Part shown: in pieces, positions 9,401 to 16,815 of the stretch
How the letters are laid out: every line of letters begins with the position of its first letter
How positions within the stretch are numbered: the first letter of the stretch is position 1
NCBI RefSeq assembly: GCF_029478665.1
Contig: NZ_JARPQB010000035.1
Span: 1-60,078 of the forward strand
DNA: 60,078 nt
Source: Pseudomonas entomophila
GTDB lineage: Bacteria; Pseudomonadota; Gammaproteobacteria; Pseudomonadales; Pseudomonadaceae
Reading direction: 5' to 3'
Notes under the pieces: generated by a model
Databases searched by the model: none
Seen by the model: only the letters and a program-made list of their open reading frames with translations
What the model was told of the DNA's origin: nothing
Translations under genes and position numbers: made by a program

Positions 9401-12400
9401 ATGGCCGTCCAGTTGATCGAGCGCATGCGCCAGGCGGGGATGCACGCCGATGTGCAGGTGCTGTTCGGGCAGCCGACCCTGGCCAGCCTGGCCGCGTCGG
9501 TCAGTGTCAGGCCGGTGATGGCGGTGCCGGGCAATCGCGTGCCGGCTGACTGTGCGCGGATCACCCCCGACATGCTGGCCCTGGCCGAGCTCGGCCAGGC
9601 TGATATCGAACGCATTGTTTCGGTGATCCCCGGGGGCGCCGCCAATGTGCAGGAAATCTACCCGTTGGCGCCCCTGCAGGAAGGCCTGCTCTACCACCAC
9701 CTCACCGAGGCCCGCGACCCCTACCAGCAGCAAGCGTTGTTCGCCTTCACCGGCCACGCTGAACTGCTGGCGTTCAGCCAGGCGCTGGAACAGGTCATTG
9801 CGCGTCACGACATCCTGCGCACCAGCCTGGCCTGGGATGGGCTCGAGCAACCCCAGCAAGTGGTGTGGCGCCAGGCGCGGTTGCCGCTGACGGTGCTTGA
9901 GCCGGGCCAGGGCGATGCCGTCGCGTTGTTGCGCGGACGGCAAGCCACACTGGACCTGCGTCAGGCGCCAATGATGGCCCTGGCCTGCGTCGAGGATCGC
10001 GCCAATGGGCGCTGGCTGGGCATGCTGCACTTCCATCACCTGGTCAACGACGCGGTGTCGGTGCAGGTGTTGCTGGCGGAGCTGGAAGCCTTGATGACGG
10101 GCCAGGGCCATGCCCTGGCGGCGCCCGTCGCCTATCGCAACTATGTGGCCGTGAGCCGCGACCCGGCACGCCAGGCGGGTCACGAACAGTTCCTGAAAAC
10201 GCTGTTGGCGGGTATGGAGGTACCGGCACAGCTGGCGGGGATGGGCGAGACGCTGGACGCGCAGGCACTGGAAAGCGCCGCACTGGCCGTGCCCGAGCCG
10301 CTGGCCAAGGCGTTAAGGGGCTTGGGGCGCGCCCACGATGTCGGTTTGGGCAGCCTGTTCCACCTGGCTTGGGCGCTGGTGCTGGGCGCATTGGGAGGCC
10401 GTGACGAGGTGGTGTTCGGCAGTGTGCTGCTGGGCCGCATGCTGGCGGGCGAGGGCGCTGACCGGGCCTTGGGCATGTTCGTCAACAGCCTGCCGTTGCG
10501 GGTTGCGCTGAAGGGGCCGGGTGTTGGCGGCGCGTTGCAGGCCACCCACGCGCAGTTGGCCGCCTTGCTCGGCCATGAGGATGCGCCGCGGGTGTTGGCC
10601 CAGCGTTGCAGCGGCCTGCCGGCTGGCGTGACGTTGTTCGACAGCCTGCTCAACTACCGCCACGGCCCGGCGCCGGATGCGCGCAAGCTGCCAGGGGTGA
10701 CACTGGTGGACGCCAGCGAAGTCCACAGCCATGCCCTGGTGCTCACCGTGGACGAAGCAGGCGACGACATTCACCTGCATGTGCGAGCGCCCCGTGAGCT
10801 GGGTGCGCGGCGTGTGCTCGGGCATGTGGCCTGTGCCTTGCGGCAGCTGGCCGAGGCGCTGCAAGGCGACCCCGGGCGGGCGCTGACGTCGTTGTCGACG
10901 TTGCCGGATGACGAGCGCCAGCATCTGTTGTCGACGCTCAACGCCACCGACACACCCCTTGATCCGGCACATGTGCATTGGCCGGCCCTGTTCGCCGCCC
11001 AGGTGCGGCGAACCCCGCACGCCGTGGCGTTGCAAAGCGAAGAGGCGCAGTTGACCTACCGCGAACTCGATGCCCAGGCCAACCGCCTTGCCCATCACCT
11101 GGTCGGCCTTGGCGTGAGGCCTGACAGCCGGGTGGCGGTGTGTGTCGAGCGCAGTGTGCAGCTGATCGTCGCCCTGCTGGGCGTGCTCAAGGCCGGCGGT
11201 GCCTACGTGCCGCTGGACCCGGGCTATCCCGACGAACGCCTGCGCTACATGCTGGCGGACAGCGCGCCATTGGCCGTGCTGGTGCACGGTGCGACCCGGG
11301 GCTTGTTCGAGCCTTCGCCCACCTTGGTCGACCTCGACCAGAATGACTGGCAGGCTCATTCGCAGCAGGCCCCGGTTGTTGCGCAACTGAGCGGCGAGCA
11401 CCTGGCCTACGTCATGTACACCTCCGGCTCCACCGGCACGCCCAAAGGGGTGATGGTCGAGCACCGAGGCCTGTGCAACCTGATGCACTGGGGGTCGACG
11501 CTTTGCCCGCCACAAACCGACGGTGCCTTGCTGCAGCGGGCGCCCTTCAGCTTCGACGGTTCGGTCTGGGAGTTGTTCTGGCCGCTGTGCGCCGGCCTGC
11601 GCCTGGTGCTGGCGCGCCCGGACGGGCACCGTGACCCGGCCTACCTTGTGCAAGTGATCCAGGCGCGCCGGGTGACCACGGTGAAATTCGTCCCCGCGTT
11701 GCTTCACGCGTTCCTCGAAGCGCCACACGTCGAGGGCTGCACCAGCCTCACCGACGTTTTCTGCGGCGGTGGCGAGCTGACCCTGGCGCTGGCCCGCCGC
11801 TTGCGCGAACGCTTGCCGCGGGTGCGCCTGCACAATGTCTATGGGCCGACCGAGGCCACCGTCGACAGCACCGCCTGGACGCTGGAACCTCAGCAGCCAC
11901 TGCCGGAGCAGGCACCGCCGATCGGTCGGCCCATCGGCAATACCCGCTTGTATGTGCTCGACGCCCATGATCGGCCGGTACCGTTGGGGTGCATCGGCGA
12001 GCTTCATATCGGTGGCATCGGTGTCGCGAGGGGATACCTGGGCTTGCCGGAGTTGCAAGCGGCGCGCTTCATTGCCAGCCCGTTCGTCGAAGGCGACCGG
12101 CTGTACCGCACGGGCGACCTGGTGCGCTATCGGGCCAACGGTGACCTGGAGTTCCTCGGGCGCAACGATTTCCAGGTCAAGCTCAATGGCTTGCGGATCG
12201 AGCTGGGCGAGATCGAGGCGCTGCTGGCCGCCCACTCGGCACTCGGGCAGGCGGTGGCGCTGGTCCGCGATGAACGCCTGGTGGCCTATGCCGCCTGTCG
12301 GGAAGGCCATGCGGCGCCAGCGCTGGAGACCCTGCGCAGCTACCTGTTGGCGCACTTGCCCGCCTACATGGTGCCGTCGGCCTACGTCATCCTCGGGCAG

Positions 12401-12769
12401 TTGCCGCTGAGCCCCAACGGCAAGATCGATCGCCAGGCACTGCCGGCGCCGGGGCCGGAGGCGGTGATCAGCCGCACCTACCAGGCGCCGCGCGACGATC
12501 TGGAGCAGGCCCTGGCGCAGATCTGGACCGAGGTGTTGAAAATCGAGCAAGTGGGACGTGACGACAACTTCTTCGAGCTGGGCGGGCACTCGCTGCTGGC
12601 GGTGAACCTGGTGGCGCGCATGCGCCAGGCCGGGCTGCACACCGATGCCCGCATGCTGTTCAGCCAGCCGACGTTGGCGGGGTTGGCGGCGCATACGCGG
12701 CGGGAAGACATCCAGGTGCACATTCCGAAGACCACCATTCCCGGGCTGGGCGGGCGTCGCCGGCTCTGA
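6431..12769 (+). CDS. Two-module NRPS, initiating synthetase of a lipopeptide (Leu - Glu/Gln)
   Basis: A 2112-residue synthetase with order C-A-T-C-A-T. C1 (HHLVLDG near residue 139) opens with the LTCAQRDIWLDQL motif and looks like a starter C that would take an acyl chain. A1 (about 460-960) gives the specificity code D-A-W-F-L-G-N-V-V-K, a known Leu code. T1 carries Ser in GGHSL near 990. C2 is of dual C/E type (PLAPLQEGLLYHHL, then HHLVNDA near 1202, G replaced by A), so Leu would be epimerised. A2 (about 1510-2020) reads about D-G-W-K-F-G-V-V-D-K, nearest to Glu/Gln codes; Lys at position 278 would favour an acidic side chain. T2 has GGHSLLAV near 2055, and the protein ends without TE or reductase. 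This equals the architecture of EtlA/XtlA/PsoA-type initiating genes, so the chain must pass to another NRPS outside this window. AAGGA at 6414-6418 is a distant Shine-Dalgarno. Confidence 0.93.
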   Translation: MFAADTFPLTCAQRDIWLDQLGHGDSPLYNIGGYVELDGAVDRARMQRALTHLVAVHDALRTVLVSTPSDDGLPRQRFVTGLHVVLAEHDLAGQPDPAGAALALMQTQLQQPFSLGDGPLLRVALIHLGGRCHLLAAQAHHLVLDGWGFEQFFHRLGQYYGLLEQGAALPSSAPSYVAFIEQDQAYQASPRRQRDGDYWLDRYRQLPDVLLRPRERGPVRAATPSQALQRSFDPALLARMQQLAARLQASPLHVLLAALHVCFCRGGQRDEWVVGLPVRNRGTALHKATLGLFAQVSALRMDFGRTLAFADLVRAIAGTLKRDLRHQRLPMTELNRGLGLSREARAQLFEVTVSYEEEGNDLFYGALPSHTVKVSNGHEPTPLSIYLRSNRHNGKAWLHLVHNLGWLAPDEVEALTGRVLQVLEQGLETPQLRVDAFELLTDREREQLRQWNATAAVGQGEPLIHRRIEAQAALRPHATAVMQEGHGLSYGQLNQRANALARRLIELGVKPDQRVAVAARRGLDTMVGLLAVLKAGAAYVPIDPAHPRERLAYLLQDSAPQVLLTQSSLRERFAGQALPIIELDLPDTEPESTADLHVPGLAADNLVYVIYTSGSTGQPKGVMVEHRMLANLVDWHCATFDLHAGSHTSSLAGFGFDAMAWEVWPALCAGATLHLAPVREGGEDIDALLRWWREQPLQVSFLPTPVAEHAFAQGQAHPTLRTLLVGGDRLRRLARERGCQVINNYGPTEATVVATSGEVLAGGALHIGKPIANTQLHVLDERRRPLPVGAAGELYIGGLGVARGYLNRPEMTAERFIDDPFDQRPGARLYRTGDLVRWLADGTLEYLGRNDDQVKIRGVRVELGEIEAALATHEAVREGVVLLRDGQLVAWYIAERAVAPLQLHEHLRGRLPAALLPTAYMAVSAWPLTANGKLDRRALPAPDVHAALRRAHEPPQGDIEQRLAALWAELLHVERVGRQDHFFELGGHSLMAVQLIERMRQAGMHADVQVLFGQPTLASLAASVSVRPVMAVPGNRVPADCARITPDMLALAELGQADIERIVSVIPGGAANVQEIYPLAPLQEGLLYHHLTEARDPYQQQALFAFTGHAELLAFSQALEQVIARHDILRTSLAWDGLEQPQQVVWRQARLPLTVLEPGQGDAVALLRGRQATLDLRQAPMMALACVEDRANGRWLGMLHFHHLVNDAVSVQVLLAELEALMTGQGHALAAPVAYRNYVAVSRDPARQAGHEQFLKTLLAGMEVPAQLAGMGETLDAQALESAALAVPEPLAKALRGLGRAHDVGLGSLFHLAWALVLGALGGRDEVVFGSVLLGRMLAGEGADRALGMFVNSLPLRVALKGPGVGGALQATHAQLAALLGHEDAPRVLAQRCSGLPAGVTLFDSLLNYRHGPAPDARKLPGVTLVDASEVHSHALVLTVDEAGDDIHLHVRAPRELGARRVLGHVACALRQLAEALQGDPGRALTSLSTLPDDERQHLLSTLNATDTPLDPAHVHWPALFAAQVRRTPHAVALQSEEAQLTYRELDAQANRLAHHLVGLGVRPDSRVAVCVERSVQLIVALLGVLKAGGAYVPLDPGYPDERLRYMLADSAPLAVLVHGATRGLFEPSPTLVDLDQNDWQAHSQQAPVVAQLSGEHLAYVMYTSGSTGTPKGVMVEHRGLCNLMHWGSTLCPPQTDGALLQRAPFSFDGSVWELFWPLCAGLRLVLARPDGHRDPAYLVQVIQARRVTTVKFVPALLHAFLEAPHVEGCTSLTDVFCGGGELTLALARRLRERLPRVRLHNVYGPTEATVDSTAWTLEPQQPLPEQAPPIGRPIGNTRLYVLDAHDRPVPLGCIGELHIGGIGVARGYLGLPELQAARFIASPFVEGDRLYRTGDLVRYRANGDLEFLGRNDFQVKLNGLRIELGEIEALLAAHSALGQAVALVRDERLVAYAACREGHAAPALETLRSYLLAHLPAYMVPSAYVILGQLPLSPNGKIDRQALPAPGPEAVISRTYQAPRDDLEQALAQIWTEVLKIEQVGRDDNFFELGGHSLLAVNLVARMRQAGLHTDARMLFSQPTLAGLAAHTRREDIQVHIPKTTIPGLGGRRRL

Positions 12770-12824
12770 GTGGCGTGTTTGGGCCGGCTGGTTTGGGGGG
12801 CGAGGATGGGACTATGCTTGCCCC

Positions 12825-13226
12825 ATGACCACCCAGCCTCCCCAACGCCATCCCTGCCCACCAGGCGCCTGTGACTGCGGCCGCGAGCGTCTGGCCGATG
12901 CCCCTGCCCGGGACCTGCGCATCCTGCTGCTCACGCGGGAGGAGGAAAAGCGCCTGCTCGAGCGCCTGGAGAACCTGAAAGACCTGGACGACCTCAAGCG
13001 CCTGCAAGCGAGGTTGTACGAGAACCTCGGCATCCGCGTGCATATCGCCCCGGGCTTCAACGAGGTGCGCACCATGCGCGGTTTCGTCATCGAGCTGGAG
13101 GCGCAGGTCGGCCTGTGCCGCAAGACCCGCCAGTCGATCCCGGCGGCGATCCGTCGCGGGCTGGAGCGCAACCCGCAGGTGGCCTTCCGCCTGCTCGATG
13201 CCCACGACCTGCTAGGCGATGCCTGA
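12825..13226 (+). CDS. Conserved pseudomonad protein of unknown function
   Basis: A 133-residue soluble protein opening with a Cys/Pro-rich stretch (CPPGACDCGRE), then a strongly charged helical segment (LTREEEKRLLERLENLKDLDDLKRL) and a C-terminal part with LCRKTRQSIPAAIRRGLERNPQVAFRLLDAHDLL. I recall close homologues in other Pseudomonas genomes, without an assigned role. The two CxC-spaced cysteines could bind metal. It follows the NRPS by 55 bases on the same strand, but its wide conservation suggests it is not part of the lipopeptide pathway. Confidence 0.75.
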   Translation: MTTQPPQRHPCPPGACDCGRERLADAPARDLRILLLTREEEKRLLERLENLKDLDDLKRLQARLYENLGIRVHIAPGFNEVRTMRGFVIELEAQVGLCRKTRQSIPAAIRRGLERNPQVAFRLLDAHDLLGDA

Positions 13227-13231
13227 AGGCC

Positions 13232-13849
13232 TCAGCGCATCGCCGCCAGCTTGATGCCGAACCCCACCAGACAGGCGCCGGCCAGGCGTTCGAGCAGGTG
13301 GCTGATGCGCGGGTTGGCACGCATGCGCTCGGCCAGGTGGTGGGTCAGCAGCACCGCGACCAGGCCATAGAGCAGGGTCAACCCGGCGACGGTCAGCGCC
13401 ATGAAGGCGAAGGTCACCACGCCTTGGTGGCGCACCGGGTCGATGAACAGCGGGAAGAAGGCCATGTAGAACATGATCGCCTTGGGGTTGAGCAGGGTGA
13501 TCATCATGGTCTGGCGCAGGTAGCGCCCGCTGCTCATGCTGCTCTGTCGCGGCCCGGCGCCGGGCTTGCTCAGCAGCATGCGCAAACCTAGCCAGGCCAA
13601 GTAGGCCGCGCCGGCCCACTGCACGACGTGGAAGGCCGCGGGGTACGCGGCCAGCAGGGTGGCGACACCGGCGACGGCCAGCCACATGAGTACCTGATCG
13701 CCCAGGATGACGCCGAAGGTGGCGGCCAGCCCGCCCTTGACGCCGCCCTTGCCAGTGGCGGTGATCAGGGCGAAGTTGCCGGGGCCGGGGATCGCCAGGA
13801 GGATGAGGAACGCAATCACGAAAGCGCCGTAGTCGGTCACGCCGAGCAT
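13232..13849 (-). CDS. LysE/RhtB family exporter
   Basis: A 205-residue polytopic membrane protein with the LysE/RhtB signature IPGPGNFALITATGKGG at residues 20-36 and the second motif LLNPKAIMFYMAFFPLF near 118. Amino acids or related small molecules are the usual cargo. It is convergent with the preceding hypothetical gene (5 bases between stops) and divergent from the MbtH operon. No dedicated regulator is adjacent. Start ATG at 13849. Confidence 0.88.
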   Translation of the reverse strand: MLGVTDYGAFVIAFLILLAIPGPGNFALITATGKGGVKGGLAATFGVILGDQVLMWLAVAGVATLLAAYPAAFHVVQWAGAAYLAWLGLRMLLSKPGAGPRQSSMSSGRYLRQTMMITLLNPKAIMFYMAFFPLFIDPVRHQGVVTFAFMALTVAGLTLLYGLVAVLLTHHLAERMRANPRISHLLERLAGACLVGFGIKLAAMR

Positions 13850-13936
13850 GGGGTGTCTCCTGGTCGAGTGGTCGGGGGAACTGGATTTATGCCACCATCC
13901 GCAGCGCTTGCACAGCCGCCTCGAGGCGGTTACAGG

Positions 13937-13960
13937 TAATTTTCTTCCTTTGCTCTTCGT
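13937..13960 (+). promoter_or_regulatory. Candidate PvdS iron-starvation (IS) box
   Basis: TAATT, 16 bases, then CGT at 13958-13960 fits the IS-box pattern TAAAT-N16-CGT read by the ECF sigma factor PvdS, with one mismatch. It lies 60 bases upstream of the MbtH start codon, the right place for a promoter. This would put the MbtH-thioesterase operon under the pyoverdine regulon. Confidence 0.55.
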
Positions 13961-14020
13961 ATTCAGGAAAGCCGCCCTGCGCCTGGCGCGTTCGGCCCTC
14001 ATCATTCAAGGAGACAGGCA

Positions 14021-14242
14021 ATGACTTCCGTTTTCGACCGCGACGACATTCAATTCCAGGTGGTGGTCAACCACGAAGAGCAATATTCCATCTGGCCTGA
14101 CTACAAGGCGATCCCCAATGGCTGGCGCGCGGTCGGCAAGAGCGGCCTGAAGAAGGACTGCCTGGCCTACATCGACGAGGTGTGGACCGACATGCGTCCG
14201 TTGAGCCTGCGCCAGCAGATGGCCGAAGCCGCGGCGCAGTGA
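14021..14242 (+). CDS. MbtH-like NRPS accessory protein
   Basis: A 73-residue protein with the full MbtH signature: NHEEQYSIWPDYKAIPNGWRAVG, then LAYIDEVWTDMRPLSL. MbtH proteins bind adenylation domains and are needed for folding or activity of many siderophore and lipopeptide synthetases. AAGGAG at 14008-14013 is a good ribosome site. The gene overlaps the next gene by four bases. The upstream IS box suggests its first client is the pyoverdine assembly line, though it may also serve the NRPS at 6431. Confidence 0.97.
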   Translation: MTSVFDRDDIQFQVVVNHEEQYSIWPDYKAIPNGWRAVGKSGLKKDCLAYIDEVWTDMRPLSLRQQMAEAAAQ

Positions 14243-14982
14243 ACCCGTCGATGCTGAACCTGCTGTGCCTGCCTTACTCGGGCGCCAGCGCCATGGTCTA
14301 CAGCCGCTGGCGGCGCAAGCTGCCGGCCTGGTTGCAGGTGCGGCCGGTGGAGCTGCCGGGGCGCGGGGCGCGTCTGGGTGAACCGCTGCACACAGACTTG
14401 CAGGCGCTGGCGCGGCAGTTGGCCCACGAGCAGCGCGCAATCGCCAACGCCCCCTATGCGTTGCTCGGGCACAGCCTGGGCGCGCTGGTGGCGTTCGAAC
14501 TGGCCCATGAACTTCAGGTGTTGGGTTGTCCGCCACCGGTGGCGCTGTTCGCCTGCGGCACGGCCGCGCCAACCCGGCGCGAGGACTACGACGGCAACAA
14601 CTGGCGCGAGCCCAAGAGCGACGCCGAGCTGATCGCCGAGTTGCGCAAGCTGGGCGGTACGCCCGAGGAGGTGCTGGCCAACGAGGAACTGATGGGCCTG
14701 ACCTTGCCGGTGCTGCGCGCCGATTTCCTGCTGTGCGGGCGCTATGCCTACCGCCAGCGTGCGCCATTGAACTGCCCGCTGCATGTGCTCGGTGGCGAGC
14801 AGGACCGCGCCAGTGAAGAGCAGTTGTTGGCCTGGCGCCGAGAGGCGGTGGGCGATTTTTCCCTCAAGCACTTTCCTGGCGGGCATTTTTTCATACACGA
14901 ACAGGAAGATGCCGTCCTGAAACAGATGATCGATGCCTTGCAGTCCCTCCACCCGCGACAGTCGCAGGTTTCATTTGCTTGA
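14239..14982 (+). CDS. Type II thioesterase (alpha/beta hydrolase)
   Basis: A 247-residue stand-alone thioesterase of the GrsT/PvdG type. The nucleophile elbow is GHSLGAL (Ser near residue 80), the acid lies in GGEQDRAS and the histidine in GGHFFIHEQ near the end. Such enzymes hydrolyse misprimed or stalled acyl groups from carrier proteins. GTG at 14239 overlaps the MbtH stop (GTGA), pointing to translational coupling; ATG at 14251 is a possible alternative. Iron-regulated cotranscription with MbtH is inferred from the IS box. Confidence 0.9.
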   Translation: MNPSMLNLLCLPYSGASAMVYSRWRRKLPAWLQVRPVELPGRGARLGEPLHTDLQALARQLAHEQRAIANAPYALLGHSLGALVAFELAHELQVLGCPPPVALFACGTAAPTRREDYDGNNWREPKSDAELIAELRKLGGTPEEVLANEELMGLTLPVLRADFLLCGRYAYRQRAPLNCPLHVLGGEQDRASEEQLLAWRREAVGDFSLKHFPGGHFFIHEQEDAVLKQMIDALQSLHPRQSQVSFA

Positions 14983-15099
14983 CGGTGTCCACGTGGTGGA
15001 TGAGGCGCGGCGCTTCATCGCTACGCGCCCGGACATGGTTGATTGACGTAACCCCCTGTCTGGGGGAGGCTTGGGCATCTTTCCAGGCAGGGACCGAAC

Positions 15100-15651
15100 A
15101 TGTTGATCGATCGTCAAAAGGCCACATTGCTGGTGGTCGACATCCAGGAAAAACTGATCGGCGCCATGAGCGACCCCGAGGGCACGCGTGCCCGGGCGCG
15201 CTGGCTGCTGGCGGCCAGCGCGGAGCTGGAACTGCCCACGGTGATTTCCGAGCAATACCCCAAGGGGCTGGGCCCTACCCTGGCCGAGCTCAAGGCCGCG
15301 TCGCCCGGCGCCGAGGTTGTCGAAAAGCTGCATTTTTCCTGCGTCGCCGCCGAGTGCCTGCCGGCCAGCCTGCTGGCCCGTGAACAGGTGATCGTCTGCG
15401 GCATGGAAACCCATGTCTGCGTGCTGCAAACGGTGCTGGGCCTGCGTGCACTGGGCAAGCAGGTGTTCGTCGTCGAGGATGCCTGCGACAGCCGGACGCC
15501 TGCCAGCAAGGCGGCGGGGCTGGCGCGCATGCACGATGCGGGGGCGCAGGTCGTCACCCGCGAGATGGTGCTGTTCGAACTGCTGGGCAGCGCCAGCCAT
15601 CCGTTGTTCCGCCACATCAGCAAGACCTACCTGGTCGGTGAGCAACCCTGA
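15100..15651 (+). CDS. Isochorismatase-family cysteine hydrolase
   Basis: A 183-residue protein with the cysteine-hydrolase catalytic set: Asp in LLVVDIQEKL (near residue 15), Lys in EKLHFSCV, and Cys in CGMETHVCVLQT (near 106) after the typical cis-peptide region. The family covers isochorismatases, nicotinamidases and YcaC-like hydrolases. The short length and the SEQYPKGLGPT segment fit the YcaC/hydrolase branch rather than a siderophore isochorismatase. The stop codon overlaps the presumed CTG start of the next gene. Substrate unknown. Confidence 0.88.
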   Translation: MLIDRQKATLLVVDIQEKLIGAMSDPEGTRARARWLLAASAELELPTVISEQYPKGLGPTLAELKAASPGAEVVEKLHFSCVAAECLPASLLAREQVIVCGMETHVCVLQTVLGLRALGKQVFVVEDACDSRTPASKAAGLARMHDAGAQVVTREMVLFELLGSASHPLFRHISKTYLVGEQP

Positions 15652-16730
15652 ACGGGCGCCTGCTGGCGGCCGGGCTGCTGTGCCTGGGGTTGCTGCAAGG
15701 ATGCGCCGGTCGCCGTGAGGAACAGCCGCAAAGCGATCCGGCCAAGGTGCGCGCCCAGCTCGAGCGCTTGCTGCCACCTCAGGTCAAGGATCGCCGGGGT
15801 TGGGCCGAGGACATCCAGGTGGCGCTGCAGGCCCAGGGCATCGCCCCGAGCAAGGGCAACCTGTGCGCGGTGTTGGCAGTGACCGAACAGGAGTCGACCT
15901 TCAACGCCGACCCGCAAGTGCCAAACCTGGGGCGGATTGCCCGTGATGAGATCGATCGGCGGGCGGCGCGCTTGCACATTCCACGCCTATTGGTTGACGG
16001 TGCGCTGCGCACGCCTTCAAGCAATGGCCAGACCTACCAGCAACGCCTGTTGGCCGTGCGCAGTGAAAAGCAGCTCAGTGCCCTGTATGACGAAGTCATC
16101 GACCGCCTGCCGCTGGGGCGCACCTTGCTGGATGGGTTGAACCCGGTGCACACCGGCGGGCCGATGCAGGTCAGCATCGATTTCGCCGAACAGCATGCCA
16201 AGGGCTACCCCTATGCCGACAAAGGCACTGTTCGTCAGGAGGTGTTCAGCCGTCGGGGCGGGATGTACTTCGGTATCACCCACCTGCTGGGGTATCCGAC
16301 CCATTACGACCGGGCGCTGTACCGCTTCGGCGATTTCAACGCCGGTTGGTACGCCAGCCGCAACGCCGCGTTCCAGGCGGCATTGAGCCGGGCGACCGGG
16401 GTAGCGCTGGCGCTGGATGGCGACCTGGTAGCACCGGGGGCGATCATGCCGGGCACTACCGAGCAGGCGGCCCGCAAGTTGGGGGTGAAGCTGGGGCTGC
16501 GCAATCCGCAGATCCGCGCGCAGCTGGAACGGGAAAACAACCTCGACTTCGAGGACACCGTGCTGTATCGCCAGGTGTTCGCCCTGGCCGAGGCGAAGGC
16601 CGGCAAGGCGCTGCCGCGGGCAGTGCTGCCGGGTATCGAGCTGAAGAGCCCGAAGATCACCCGCAAGTTGACCACCGCGTGGTTTGCCGGGCGGGTGGAT
16701 GAGCGTTACCAGCGGTGCATGCAGCGTTGA
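15648..16730 (+). CDS. DUF1615 lipoprotein, probable CTG start
   Basis: A 360-residue DUF1615 protein (GKGNLCAVLAVTEQESTF-like N-terminal region, later GGMYFGITHLLGYPTHYDRALYRFGDFNAG). The segment around NLCAVLAVTEQEST and YRFGDFNAGWYASRN resembles lysozyme-like lytic folds. The only reading that supplies a signal peptide starts at CTG 15648 (NGRLLAAGLLCLGLLQGC, lipobox LLQGC); no ATG, GTG or TTG lies between the upstream in-frame stop at 15639 and the lipobox. TTG at 15690 would remove the signal. Start CTG overlaps the hydrolase stop (CTGA), suggesting coupled translation. Confidence 0.8.
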   Translation: MNGRLLAAGLLCLGLLQGCAGRREEQPQSDPAKVRAQLERLLPPQVKDRRGWAEDIQVALQAQGIAPSKGNLCAVLAVTEQESTFNADPQVPNLGRIARDEIDRRAARLHIPRLLVDGALRTPSSNGQTYQQRLLAVRSEKQLSALYDEVIDRLPLGRTLLDGLNPVHTGGPMQVSIDFAEQHAKGYPYADKGTVRQEVFSRRGGMYFGITHLLGYPTHYDRALYRFGDFNAGWYASRNAAFQAALSRATGVALALDGDLVAPGAIMPGTTEQAARKLGVKLGLRNPQIRAQLERENNLDFEDTVLYRQVFALAEAKAGKALPRAVLPGIELKSPKITRKLTTAWFAGRVDERYQRCMQR

Positions 16731-16763
16731 GGTGTTCGCGGTTTGGTAGCCTTGTTGTGTTGT

Positions 16764-16815
16764 CGAGATCGAGCGCCGCCTGTGCGGCGCATCGCGGATG
16801 AATCCGCTCCTACAG
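16764..16815. repeat. Single REP element (CGGATGAATCCGCTCCTAC family)
   Basis: One about 50-base REP of the same family as at 1545 lies between the converging DUF1615 and LysR genes and runs into the last codons of the LysR gene (stop at 16810). It carries a GCGCCGC stem and the GATGAATC core. Confidence 0.75.

Noticed and set aside
8204..12721. Long minus-strand reading frames opposite the NRPS gene (659 and 802 codons)
   Set aside because: They are Gln/Arg/His-rich, lack known motifs and lie fully opposite recognised C-A-T domains in GC-rich DNA. They are frame shadows.
14021..14982. MbtH and thioesterase as fixed parts of the lipopeptide gene cluster
   Set aside because: An opposite-strand LysE gene lies between, and the IS-box points to pyoverdine. 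A shared role is possible but not shown.
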